Below are positions 1 to 6,390 of a DNA stretch of 10,250 bases, piece after piece. Position 1 is the first letter of the stretch. The number at the start of each line of letters is the position of its first letter. The stretch is from JBCBSK01 sp039819185 (GTDB taxonomy: Bacteria > Pseudomonadota > Alphaproteobacteria > Rhizobiales > Tepidamorphaceae), in contig JBCBSK010000131.1 of NCBI GenBank assembly GCA_039819185.1, positions 1 through 10,250 on the forward strand. Direction: 5' to 3'. Both the position numbers and the translations under genes were made by a program. A model generated the notes under the pieces. That model was not told the origin of the DNA. It did no database searches and saw nothing but the letters and a program-made list of their open reading frames with translations.

Positions 1-149
1 AGGCAGAGCTCACGCGCCGCCGAGCAGAGCATCCGCTCAACCCGCACCAGCCAACGCGCGGCTATGCCCAACTCTACGCCGAGCATGTCCTGCAAGCCGA
101 CAAGGGGTGTGACTTCGACTTCCTGCGCAAGGAGGAGGCGGGCGTTTAG
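1..149 (+). CDS. IlvD/Edd-family dehydratase, C-terminal fragment
   Basis: This is the 3' end of a gene that begins before the window. The frame is open from base 3 and stops with TAG at 147-149, giving 48 residues. The tail contains RGYAQLYAEHVLQADKGCDF followed by DFL. This resembles the C-terminus I recall for IlvD/Edd-type dehydratases (dihydroxy-acid and sugar-acid dehydratases such as L-arabinonate dehydratase), which end in an RG(Y/W)..L(Y/F)..HV.QA..G.D.DFL pattern. Those enzymes are cytoplasmic Fe-S proteins that dehydrate 2,3-dihydroxy acids or aldonic acids to 2-keto acids. The cluster cysteines and active site lie outside the window, so the substrate cannot be named. The assignment rests only on the tail pattern from memory. 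A gap of 67 bp leads to the ureohydrolase on the same strand. Confidence 0.6.
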   Translation, partial: AELTRRRAEHPLNPHQPTRGYAQLYAEHVLQADKGCDFDFLRKEEAGV

Positions 150-216
150 CCCATAGGACGCAGGCGCGCGAACAGGACAAAGGTGATAGGTTGAGCGGCA
201 CTCCACGACCGCACAT

Positions 217-1188
217 GTGAGTTCACCTATGCCTGATCCTTCCCGCTACGCACCCGCCGATTCCTCCGTCATACCGCGCTTTTCCGGTATCTCGACCTTT
301 ATGCGGGCAGCGTCTGCCCCGCTGAGCGACGATGTCGATATTGCGCTCATCGGCGTGCCGTTCGATCTCGGCGCGACCTATCGATCAGGCGCCCGGCATG
401 GCCCGGAAGGTGTGCGCGATGCCTCGCGGCTGATCCGACAGGTCAATCCGACAACGGGCGTCGCACCTTATCGGCTGTGCACGATCGCGGATATCGGTGA
501 CGCGCCGACCGATCCCCTCAGTGTCGAGCGCTCAGTCGACAAGATTGGAGCCTTCTATGACGACGTGCATGCCGCAGGGGCGGCCCCGATTTCGATCGGC
601 GGCGATCATACCGTGCCGCTGCCGATCCTGCGCGCAATCGCCAAGGATCGACCGGTCGGCATGATCCAGCTTGACGCCCACGCCGACACCTTTGACGAAC
701 TGATGGGCACCAAGATCAACCACGCGACCTTTGTCCGCCGCGCTGTCGAGGAGGGGCTCTTGGAGCCAAAACGGGTCGTCCAAATTGGCCTAAGGGGCAC
801 GCGCTATGGCGATGCCGATATCGACTACGGCCACGAAGCCGGCATCCGCATGATCACCATGGACGCCTATGAGGAGATGGGCCGGGCGGCCGTGATCCGA
901 AGTATCCAGGAGATCGTCGGCGATGGACCGGTTTACATCACGCTCGACATCGACGGGCTCGACCCGACGGACGCGCCCGGAACGGGCGTGCCGGAACCGG
1001 GCGGCATTTCGATGCGCGACGCGCAGATGATCCTACGCGGGATCACGGGTCTCGATGTTGTCGGCGGCGATGTCTGCGAGGTGGTGCCGGCGCTCGATCC
1101 CACTGGCATCACCTGCATCAACGCCGCCAATCTGATGTTCGAGCTGACCTGCCTGACGGCAACAGCGATCGACCAGAAACGGGGATAG
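217..1188 (+). CDS. Ureohydrolase (agmatinase family), guanidinobutyrase-like
   Basis: This is a complete 323-residue arginase-fold enzyme, normal length for agmatinase and guanidinobutyrase. Such enzymes use two Mn2+ ions to hydrolyse a guanidino group, releasing urea and an amine. The expected metal ligands are all present: H131 in GGDH, D153, H155 and D157 in DAHAD, and D244 and D246 in LDIDGLDP. E289 follows in a CEVVPALDPTG segment. Several segments match what I recall of Pseudomonas guanidinobutyrase GbuA better than SpeB: IPRFSGISTFMR near the N-terminus, the VAPYRLCTIADIGD region, and RRAVEEGLL followed by RVVQIGLR. The likely substrate is therefore 4-guanidinobutyrate (product GABA) or a related guanidino acid, with agmatine as the alternative. 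The start is uncertain: GTG at 217 or ATG at 229, neither with a clear ribosome site. It is convergent with bdhA. Confidence 0.9.
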   Translation: MSSPMPDPSRYAPADSSVIPRFSGISTFMRAASAPLSDDVDIALIGVPFDLGATYRSGARHGPEGVRDASRLIRQVNPTTGVAPYRLCTIADIGDAPTDPLSVERSVDKIGAFYDDVHAAGAAPISIGGDHTVPLPILRAIAKDRPVGMIQLDAHADTFDELMGTKINHATFVRRAVEEGLLEPKRVVQIGLRGTRYGDADIDYGHEAGIRMITMDAYEEMGRAAVIRSIQEIVGDGPVYITLDIDGLDPTDAPGTGVPEPGGISMRDAQMILRGITGLDVVGGDVCEVVPALDPTGITCINAANLMFELTCLTATAIDQKRG

Positions 1189-1240
1189 AGCAAAGCAGCA
1201 GCTTTGACGCTCTTGGCCACCGGCACACAACACCACCTTG

Positions 1241-1406
1241 CGTCATCCCAGACGTTACAAGGGCCTGAAAATACTTGGTTTTCAGTTAGCCCTTATTAGA
1301 TCCGGGATCCAGAGCAAGGAACTCGGAAACCGCTGCCCTGGATCCCGGATAGCTCGAAAATGCAACCAAATCAAAGATTTGGGCACTTCCGACTTCCGGG
1401 ATGACG
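1241..1406. repeat. Composite palindromic intergenic repeat (MITE-like)
   Basis: The element has near-matching outer arms: CGTCATCCC at 1241-1249 is complementary to GGGATGACG at 1398-1406, and 13 of 15 bases pair when the arms are extended. Inside is a second inverted repeat, 1299-1316 against 1334-1351, pairing 16 of 18 bases around GATCCGGGATCC. Two smaller perfect hairpins sit between the nested arms: CTGAAAA (1265-1271) with TTTTCAG (1279-1285), flanked by GGGC/GCCC, and CCAAATC (1366-1372) with GATTTGG (1376-1382) around an AAA loop. Sequences of the CGTCATCCCGGA...GATCCGGGATCC type are, as I recall, dispersed in many copies in alphaproteobacterial intergenic regions. Lying between two convergent genes, it could also serve as a bidirectional terminator or mRNA 3' end. 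No duplicated target site is obvious. Confidence 0.75.
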
Positions 1407-1423
1407 GGTTATGAGTTCGCGAC

Positions 1424-2200
1424 CTACTGCGCCGTCCAGCCGCCATCGACCGGCAACGCCGTGCCGGTCATGGACGCAGCGCCATCCGTCGTGAGGTAGA
1501 GGCAGAGCGACCCAAGTTCTTCCACCGTGACGAACTTCTTCGTCGGCTGATGGCCGAGCATGACATCGCGCACGACCTCTTCCTCGGTGATGCCGCGCGC
1601 CTTCGCGGTATCAGGGATCTGCGACTCAACCAGCGGCGTCAGCACATAACCCGGGCAGACCGCATTGACAGTAATGCCATGCTCGGCGGTTTCAAGCGCG
1701 ATGGTCTTGGTCAGGCCGATCATGCCGTGCTTCGCCGCGACATAGGCCGACTTGTATGGCGAAGCGACGAGGCCATGGGCGGACGAGATGTTGATGACCC
1801 GGCCCCAACCGCGCTGCTTCATGCCCGGCAATGCGGCGCGGATGGTGTGAAACGCGCTTGAAAGGTTGATCGCGATGATCGCGTCCCATTTGCCAATGGG
1901 AAACTCTTCGATCGGTGCGACATGCTGGATGCCGGCATTGTTGACCACGATATCGACCTGACCGAACACCTTTTCGGTCTCAGCGACGAGCGCTTCAATT
2001 TCGTCCGGCTTGGTCATGTCCGCGCCGTTGTATAGCACCTGTCCGGAGGCTGACGCATCGAGCCGGGCGCGCGTTTCCTCGATCTCGGCAGCATCGCCGA
2101 AGCCGTTCAGCATGACGTTCATACCGTCGGCGACAAACGACTCTGCGATCCCGAGGCCGATGCCGCTGGTCGAGCCGGTGATGATTGCGGATTTGGTCAT
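1424..2200 (-). CDS. bdhA: D-3-hydroxybutyrate dehydrogenase
   Basis: This 258-residue short-chain dehydrogenase oxidises D-3-hydroxybutyrate to acetoacetate with NAD+ in the cytoplasm, in polyhydroxybutyrate and ketone-body metabolism. The NAD-binding TGSTSGIG is at residues 8-15 and NNAG at 87-90. The catalytic tetrad is N112, S140, Y153 and K157. Beyond the general fold, the residues known to hold the substrate carboxylate in Pseudomonas fragi HBDH (Gln94, His144, Lys152, Gln196) appear as Q92, H142, K150 and Q194, with W255 near the C-terminus, all at a constant offset of two. This makes the assignment specific. The start is the ATG at 2200-2198, which has GGAG nine bases upstream on the minus strand. 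A further in-frame ATG at 2227 adds nine residues and has no ribosome site. It ends 17 bp from the palindromic repeat and is convergent with the ureohydrolase. Confidence 0.95.
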   Translation of the reverse strand: MTKSAIITGSTSGIGLGIAESFVADGMNVMLNGFGDAAEIEETRARLDASASGQVLYNGADMTKPDEIEALVAETEKVFGQVDIVVNNAGIQHVAPIEEFPIGKWDAIIAINLSSAFHTIRAALPGMKQRGWGRVINISSAHGLVASPYKSAYVAAKHGMIGLTKTIALETAEHGITVNAVCPGYVLTPLVESQIPDTAKARGITEEEVVRDVMLGHQPTKKFVTVEELGSLCLYLTTDGAASMTGTALPVDGGWTAQ

Positions 2201-2616
2201 TGTCTTGGTCTCCGAACCTTGGCGCATGGACTGCTGCTGTCAAACGAACGCGTCGCGAGATATCCTCTCGCACAGTGACGGATGGATGACAGCAACGCCT
2301 TTTGTTGTCACCCTATGGACTGCGACATCAGATAACGGCAGAGCATCTTCCTCCTGGCAGCCGAACGCTGTGCGGAGTGACACAGCCTGTGGCATATGCT
2401 CTAGACTAAACTACCCGTCCCCCAATATGCGCCGGCTGGCGGCTAAGACCGCAGCTTCAAGATCAGTGGTCCTGCCCTGGCTGCATGCGATCTCTATCGC
2501 GGCCTCGGCATCTGTCGTCGCAGCACCTGCTGTCCTGATGACAGGGCCACCGGCGGGGCTCGCCGTCTCGGCAGGCTTGTCGATCGGCGCCCACGCGACC
2601 AAACAGGACAAACGCC
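2201..2616. other. Intergenic stretch with bdhA upstream region and a weak small reading frame
   Basis: I see no convincing gene here. The bdhA-proximal part holds short inverted repeats: GCGAGA-TATCC-TCTCGC at 2255-2271, TGACA (2287-2291) with TGTCA (2306-2310), and CACAG-C-CTGTG at 2381-2391. A TTGACA lies on the minus strand at 2243-2238 but lacks a good -10 at 16-18 bases. The other half (2411-2611) can be read on the minus strand from a TTG five bases after the LysR stop, giving 66 residues that end in DLEAAVLAASRRILGDG. It has fair GC at third positions but no ribosome site and no family I recognise. The opposite strand is also open across the same bases, so the reading frame may be chance or a remnant of a decayed gene. 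Confidence 0.5.
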
Positions 2617-3504
2617 TTACAGGATAAGCGATGTGCCTATCCGGTCGCCCAAAGCAGCGCTGGCAGCTTCTGCTACCTCCACCATGGCGCGGATGACCGG
2701 CCGCCGATCCAGCCTGCGCCAGGCAATGCTTGTCTCGAAGATCTGGCGGGTCCGGGTTTCGGGCCGATCCGCCGTGTCACGCACGAGCGGAAGCGGGAAA
2801 TCGATCGGTGATGCGAAGGATCCGTAACCAGCCTGGGATAGGATCGCCACACCAAGGACGGTGTCGGCTTCCGCAGCACTGTCGACACCATCGGGCGACT
2901 GCCCCTCGTCGCGGGAGAGCGCGCCCATCAGAACAGGCGCTTCGTTCTTGGGAAAGCGTACCAGCGCATCGGTGTTGTCGGCATCCTCGCCGGCGTTGAA
3001 TCGTCCCATCGGCACGGTCTTCAAAAGCTTGTCGGAGATGTCGGACGAATGCACCGGTGGATGCAGGAAGGCGATATCGACCTGGCGCTGTTCGAGCTTT
3101 GCTTCAAGTCCCGCCGTCTGCCCTTCGCTAAGCTTGACCCGCGCCAGGGGATTGCTTTGCCGAAACGCGGCCAGACAAGGCGCCACAAGCTGATAAGCCG
3201 CCACTTGGGTCATGCCGATGCGCACCGTCTCGCCTAGTCCATCGCGGGCGCCACGCACAGCGTCCGCCGTTTCCTCAGCGGTATCGAGAATACGCTGCGC
3301 CCCATCGGCAAAAGCGAGACCGGCAGCCGTTGGCGCAACACCGCCCCGGCCACGCTCAAACAGGCGTGCCCCCAACACCTCCTCGATCCGTCTCAGGCGC
3401 GCAGTCAGCGCCGGCTGGGTCACACCAAGACGCTCAGCGGCCCGCCGAAAATGGCGCTCCTCCAACAAAGCCAATGCACAGCGATAGTCCGCGAGAGACA
3501 ACAT
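2617..3504 (-). CDS. LysR-type transcriptional regulator
   Basis: This is a 295-residue protein of normal LysR length. The N-terminal winged helix-turn-helix covers about residues 1-60, with the classic HFRRAAERLGVTQPALTARL region at 18-37 followed by RRIEEVLGARLFER and the PTAAG turn. A helical linker (about 62-90) leads to a periplasmic-binding-protein-like effector domain beginning near RIGMTQVAAY (95-104). Such regulators usually bind DNA as tetramers and respond to a small-molecule effector, which cannot be inferred here. The gene is divergent from the beta-propeller gene with 120 bp between start codons. A perfect inverted repeat with LysR-box geometry lies 17-39 bp upstream of its own ATG, which suggests autoregulation and control of the divergent genes. 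The ribosome site is weak. The next minus-strand gene, bdhA, is 416 bp away, so co-transcription is doubtful. Confidence 0.9.
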   Translation of the reverse strand: MLSLADYRCALALLEERHFRRAAERLGVTQPALTARLRRIEEVLGARLFERGRGGVAPTAAGLAFADGAQRILDTAEETADAVRGARDGLGETVRIGMTQVAAYQLVAPCLAAFRQSNPLARVKLSEGQTAGLEAKLEQRQVDIAFLHPPVHSSDISDKLLKTVPMGRFNAGEDADNTDALVRFPKNEAPVLMGALSRDEGQSPDGVDSAAEADTVLGVAILSQAGYGSFASPIDFPLPLVRDTADRPETRTRQIFETSIAWRRLDRRPVIRAMVEVAEAASAALGDRIGTSLIL

Positions 3505-3520
3505 GGTTCGGCTCAGCCTT

Positions 3521-3543
3521 TTTGATCACGAAATCTGATCAAA
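3521..3543. promoter_or_regulatory. Candidate LysR operator (T-N11-A box)
   Basis: TTTGATC (3521-3527) and GATCAAA (3537-3543) form a perfect 7-bp inverted repeat around a 9-bp spacer. T3526 and A3538 are separated by exactly 11 bases, the T-N11-A geometry of LysR-family recognition sites. It lies between the divergent start codons, next to the regulator's own ATG. That position fits autoregulation, while the propeller promoter would lie further right, where TATAAG (3575-3580) and TATATG (3585-3590) are possible -10 elements without a clear -35. Binding is inferred, not shown. Confidence 0.6.
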
Positions 3544-3624
3544 CATATCATTCGGTAATCTCGCGCAATCTCCGTATAAGTCCATATATGCAAGCGTCTC
3601 CCTTCCCTCGTTAAGGAGCTTGCA

Positions 3625-4971
3625 ATGAAACGCTCTCTCACGTGGCGCGCGCTTATACTCGCGCTCTTTTGCGCCTCGCCCGCAACCGCCATCGCCCAAG
3701 ACGCCTCCGATCGCCACGGCCGCATGGATTTCCAAGGCCGCTACATCGTCTCAACATCCGACGCAGACATGGTCGCCTCCGCCTATGTGGACGGCGATCT
3801 CGGCCCACGTGAAGGCCGTGACGCAATCTCGATCATCCCGCTCGACGGCGATCCGCGCGACTGGCAAGCCTATGAGGCTTTTGCATCAAACTCGGTCGCA
3901 GGGCCGCCGAACGCCGTCGCCATCAGTCCGAACGGACAATTCGCTGTCGTGATCGAAACCTTGACGCCCCGCCCGGACACGGACGCGCCCCACTCCTTCA
4001 GCGATCTTCGCCATGGCAATCTGGCCGCCGTATTCGATCTGTCCGACCCGACCAACCCCACCCAGGTGCAACAGGTCGAGACGCTCGAACGGCCTATTGC
4101 CGTCAGTTTCAACGCCGCCGGCGACATCGTCGCGATAACCTACCATCCCGCCGGGGCCGGCACGGATACGCCGCTTGCGCTGTATCGTTTCGCGGACGGA
4201 CGGCTCGGTGAGAGGGCGACACCCGAAATCGACGGCTGGCCCGCAGGCGAACAGCTAATCGATGTCGCGTTCCATCCGGAAGAGAATGTCTTGGCGATAC
4301 TCGACACCAGCGGAGGCGCGACGCTCCGCTTTGCGGCAGTGAGCGACGACCTTGGCGTCGAGGTCTTTGGCAACGTCGTCGACATCGATCGCGCGCCATA
4401 TCGTGTTTTATGGACACCTGACGGCCGTCATGTCGTGGTGAACGCGCTCTACTGGGGTCCCGATATCGCAGGCACTTGGATTGAAGCGCCGCGCGGCTCG
4501 GTGCTGACGGTGCGGATGAACGCCGAGACGCGCGACGACGGCTCCATGCGCCATGCCTTTGTCAGCCGCGTCGTCACCGGCGTGTCACCGGAAGGTCTGG
4601 CCGTATCGCCGGACGGGCGTTGGATCGCGACAACCAATCTCGAGCGCAGCTATCTACCTTATGATGACGCGCGGATCACCTGGTTCTCGTCGATTACGCT
4701 CGCACGTCTCGATCAGGAAACTGGACAGCTTACCGAAGTTGGCACCTTCAACTATGACGGCATCCTTCCCGAAGCTGCAGTGTTCGACAACACAGGCAGT
4801 TATCTCGCGGTTGCGAACTACGACCACTTCGATGATCGCCGCGAGGGCAGTTCGATCGATTTCTGGCGTATCCAGGCCGATCCACTTGATCTTTCGAACG
4901 TACAGCTGATCAGGACCGAGCATTCGGTGCCTGTGTCGCGCGGCGCTCATTCCATGGTCATCGCGCGCTGA
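3625..4971 (+). CDS. Exported beta-propeller protein (lactonase/YVTN-like)
   Basis: This 448-residue protein has an N-terminal signal peptide: KR near the start, a hydrophobic stretch (about 9-20) and a probable cleavage after A24 in TAIAQD. The mature part shows repeated beta-propeller blade cores in which a hydrophobic strand is followed by a P-D/N-G turn and a second strand. They begin near residues 95 (PPNAVAISPNGQFAVV), 156, 211, 258, 322 (PEGLAVSPDGRWIATT) and 382. This fits a six- or seven-bladed periplasmic propeller related to YVTN-repeat or lactonase-like proteins. I cannot assign a reaction, and no haem motif or clear catalytic signature is visible. The ATG at 3625 has a strong AAGGAG six bases upstream. 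It is the first gene read away from the LysR regulator and is followed after 109 bp by the P460-type gene. A binding or scaffold role is as likely as an enzyme. Confidence 0.8.
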   Translation: MKRSLTWRALILALFCASPATAIAQDASDRHGRMDFQGRYIVSTSDADMVASAYVDGDLGPREGRDAISIIPLDGDPRDWQAYEAFASNSVAGPPNAVAISPNGQFAVVIETLTPRPDTDAPHSFSDLRHGNLAAVFDLSDPTNPTQVQQVETLERPIAVSFNAAGDIVAITYHPAGAGTDTPLALYRFADGRLGERATPEIDGWPAGEQLIDVAFHPEENVLAILDTSGGATLRFAAVSDDLGVEVFGNVVDIDRAPYRVLWTPDGRHVVVNALYWGPDIAGTWIEAPRGSVLTVRMNAETRDDGSMRHAFVSRVVTGVSPEGLAVSPDGRWIATTNLERSYLPYDDARITWFSSITLARLDQETGQLTEVGTFNYDGILPEAAVFDNTGSYLAVANYDHFDDRREGSSIDFWRIQADPLDLSNVQLIRTEHSVPVSRGAHSMVIAR

Positions 4972-5005
4972 CCTAAGGCAGCAGAACAGGCGGCAACGAT
5001 ATCGA

Positions 5006-5047
5006 GCCGCCCCGCTGCCACGGGTTCAACCTGGGCAGCGGGGTGGC
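5006..5047 (+). terminator. Strong hairpin, possible terminator or mRNA 3' end
   Basis: Bases 5006-5019 pair with 5034-5047 in a 14-bp stem that contains ten perfect pairs (CCCCGCTGCC with GGCAGCGGGG), then one G-T wobble and three more pairs, around a 14-base loop. It lies 35 bp after the propeller stop codon and before the P460 ribosome site. No T-run follows, so it may be a weak or factor-assisted terminator, or a structure that protects the upstream mRNA and sets different expression levels within one operon. Confidence 0.45.
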
Positions 5048-5080
5048 CCTTGCATGTCAGGACGACACAGGAGCCCATCC

Positions 5081-5653
5081 ATGAGACGTTCAATGATAGG
5101 GTTGATCGGTACTGCACTCGCGGTCACGGTCGGCATCGCCGCAACCGGCATGCTCCTTGCTCCGGTGGAACGGTCCGGCGAAAGCCTGATTTCGGACGCC
5201 GAAGCGCGCGCGGGCCTCGAACAAGTCTCCGACTACGGCATCAACCTGATCGCCTATGCCACCGTGCGGCGCACCGACGGCACCTATCGACGTATGTTGA
5301 TCACACCGGAAAGCCTCGACGAGATGACGGATGGTGCGGACCTGCCTGAAGGAACGCGGATCTTGATGGAGACTTATTACAATCCCGGCCAAGTCGGCAC
5401 GGTGTTCCACAAGCAGAAGGTCGGCGGTGGTTGGAACTATGGCTCCTTCTCCGCAGCCCGACCGGACCTTGCGACAAGCCCCCGTGCCTCCTGCCTAGCT
5501 TGCCATGCCAGGGCGTCCGATACCGATTTCACCTTCACCCTGCCGAGCGTGATGACGGCGGCCGAGAGCGGCATCGCCTCCGATTTCACCTGCGATCGCG
5601 GCGGGCGCGCGCCCTGTGGCCCGCATGTGTATCGCAACGGCGCTGGGCGGTAG
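5081..5653 (+). CDS. Exported haem protein, cytochrome P460 family
   Basis: This 190-residue protein has a basic start (MRR) and a hydrophobic segment at about 5-27 that acts as an export signal or membrane anchor. The core has the cytochrome P460 layout: a LPEGTRILMETYY strand (89-100), a GGGWNYGSF segment (115-123) and a c-type haem site CLACH at 138-142 followed by TDFTFTLP, which is typical of the family. Known members are periplasmic and oxidise hydroxylamine or bind NO, but many P460-like proteins have unknown roles. The lysine that cross-links to haem in true P460 is not evident: K111 and K113 are the only central lysines and sit close to the haem motif. A 30-residue tail with C171 and C179 follows. 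The start at 5081 is chosen for AGGAG (5069-5073) seven bases upstream; ATG 5054 would bury the signal. Cytochrome b561 follows after 36 bp. Confidence 0.82.
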   Translation: MRRSMIGLIGTALAVTVGIAATGMLLAPVERSGESLISDAEARAGLEQVSDYGINLIAYATVRRTDGTYRRMLITPESLDEMTDGADLPEGTRILMETYYNPGQVGTVFHKQKVGGGWNYGSFSAARPDLATSPRASCLACHARASDTDFTFTLPSVMTAAESGIASDFTCDRGGRAPCGPHVYRNGAGR

Positions 5654-5689
5654 ACCGCATGCTCTGAAGTCCATCGGCAGCGCACTGGA

Positions 5690-6235
5690 ATGCAAGACAC
5701 GCTCTATCCGTGGCCGCTTCGGCTCACCCATTGGCTGACCGTTGGGCTCGTCATCGTCCAGGTTGGGCTCGCGATCACCAACTGGCTGGTCTACGAGCCG
5801 CGCCCTATCCTCGCCGAAGCTCTTGTCCAGGCGCATCTGTCGCTTGGTGCTTTAGCCTTTGCCATCACGCTGGCGCGGCTTGGCTTGAGACTATGGCTCG
5901 GCAGGCCGGCGTTTCCTGATGTAATGAGATCAGCAACACGTCACGCAGCACGCGTCGTGCACGCTTTGCTCTATGTTCTGCTGCTCGCCCTGCCGATCAC
6001 AGGTTACATCAAGCTGGCGGCCCTCGGCTTTGAGATCACGCTGTTCGGGATCATCGCCCTGCCCGCTCTGCCGTTCGATCCTGAGCTTGCGACCCGAGCA
6101 CGGCTCGCGCACCGCGCGCTGGCGATTCTTCTGGGTCTGGCTGTCGTCGGCCATGCCCTGGCCGCTATCTTCCACGCCAGACTGTTCGGTGGGGTCGTGT
6201 TGTATCGCATGGGCGTAGGAACTCCGCGCCCCTGA
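5690..6235 (+). CDS. Cytochrome b561 (di-haem inner-membrane protein)
   Basis: This 181-residue protein is predicted to have four membrane helices, at about 15-33, 46-68, 88-108 and 142-162, as in the prokaryotic b561 (CybB/YodB) family. The expected haem ligands are present: H14 in RLTHW at the start of helix 1, H49 in QAHLSLG in helix 2, and H141 (RLAHRALA) and H155 (VVGHALAA) in helix 4, each spaced as in CybB. Extra histidines are H85, H91 and H162, and an LPITGY motif ends helix 3. Such proteins move electrons between quinones and periplasmic acceptors or donors. The gene lies 36 bp after the P460-type gene, which makes that haem protein its likely redox partner. The ribosome site before ATG 5690 is poor, so translational coupling is possible. 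The protein ends normally. Confidence 0.9.
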   Translation: MQDTLYPWPLRLTHWLTVGLVIVQVGLAITNWLVYEPRPILAEALVQAHLSLGALAFAITLARLGLRLWLGRPAFPDVMRSATRHAARVVHALLYVLLLALPITGYIKLAALGFEITLFGIIALPALPFDPELATRARLAHRALAILLGLAVVGHALAAIFHARLFGGVVLYRMGVGTPRP

Positions 6236-6305
6236 CGTAACAGATGGGGGTGTTTGGCTGGGACGGGGTAAGCGGGCATTTCACCCATGATCTAGGTAGA
6301 TTGCG

Positions 6306-6385
6306 GGATCGACGTGTTGATCCTGTGGTAGCAGGGTGCCCACAGATTGGGGTGATAGCCCCGTAAACCGGACAGTAGCGGACAG
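6306..6385 (+). promoter_or_regulatory. Repeat-rich leader of the efflux operon, candidate operator region
   Basis: The 155-bp gap before the adaptor gene holds three compact repeats. GGATC (6306-6310) and GATCC (6319-6323) are inverted with an 8-bp spacer. CTGTGG (6323-6328) and CCACAG (6340-6345) are inverted with an 11-bp spacer. CGGACAG occurs twice, at 6369-6375 and 6379-6385, with a 10-bp period, just before the ATG at 6391. Such sites could bind a repressor of the pump, but no regulator gene is adjacent and I cannot name one. I see no confident promoter boxes and no strong ribosome site. Confidence 0.35.
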
Positions 6386-6390
6386 CATAG

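Noticed and set aside
2201..2227. Longer bdhA start at the ATG on 2227
   Set aside because: The nine extra residues precede the normal family N-terminus and have no ribosome site, while the ATG at 2200 has GGAG at good spacing.
2392..2399. GCATATGC palindrome upstream of bdhA
   Set aside because: Eight bases is too short to stand out from chance, with no further symmetry around it.
2530..2544. CTGTC-CTGAT-GACAG hairpin after the LysR gene as a terminator
   Set aside because: The stem is only 5 bp with no T-run on either strand and lies more than 70 bp past the stop codon.
2010..2627. Plus-strand open frame of 205 codons over the bdhA 5' end and the following gap
   Set aside because: Its first third is antisense to the well-supported bdhA, its composition is low in family-like features, and no ribosome site was seen. 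It is best read as a shadow of bdhA plus open spacer.
5054..5080. Upstream ATG for the P460-like gene
   Set aside because: It would place nine polar residues ahead of the signal sequence. The ATG at 5081 has AGGAG seven bases upstream.
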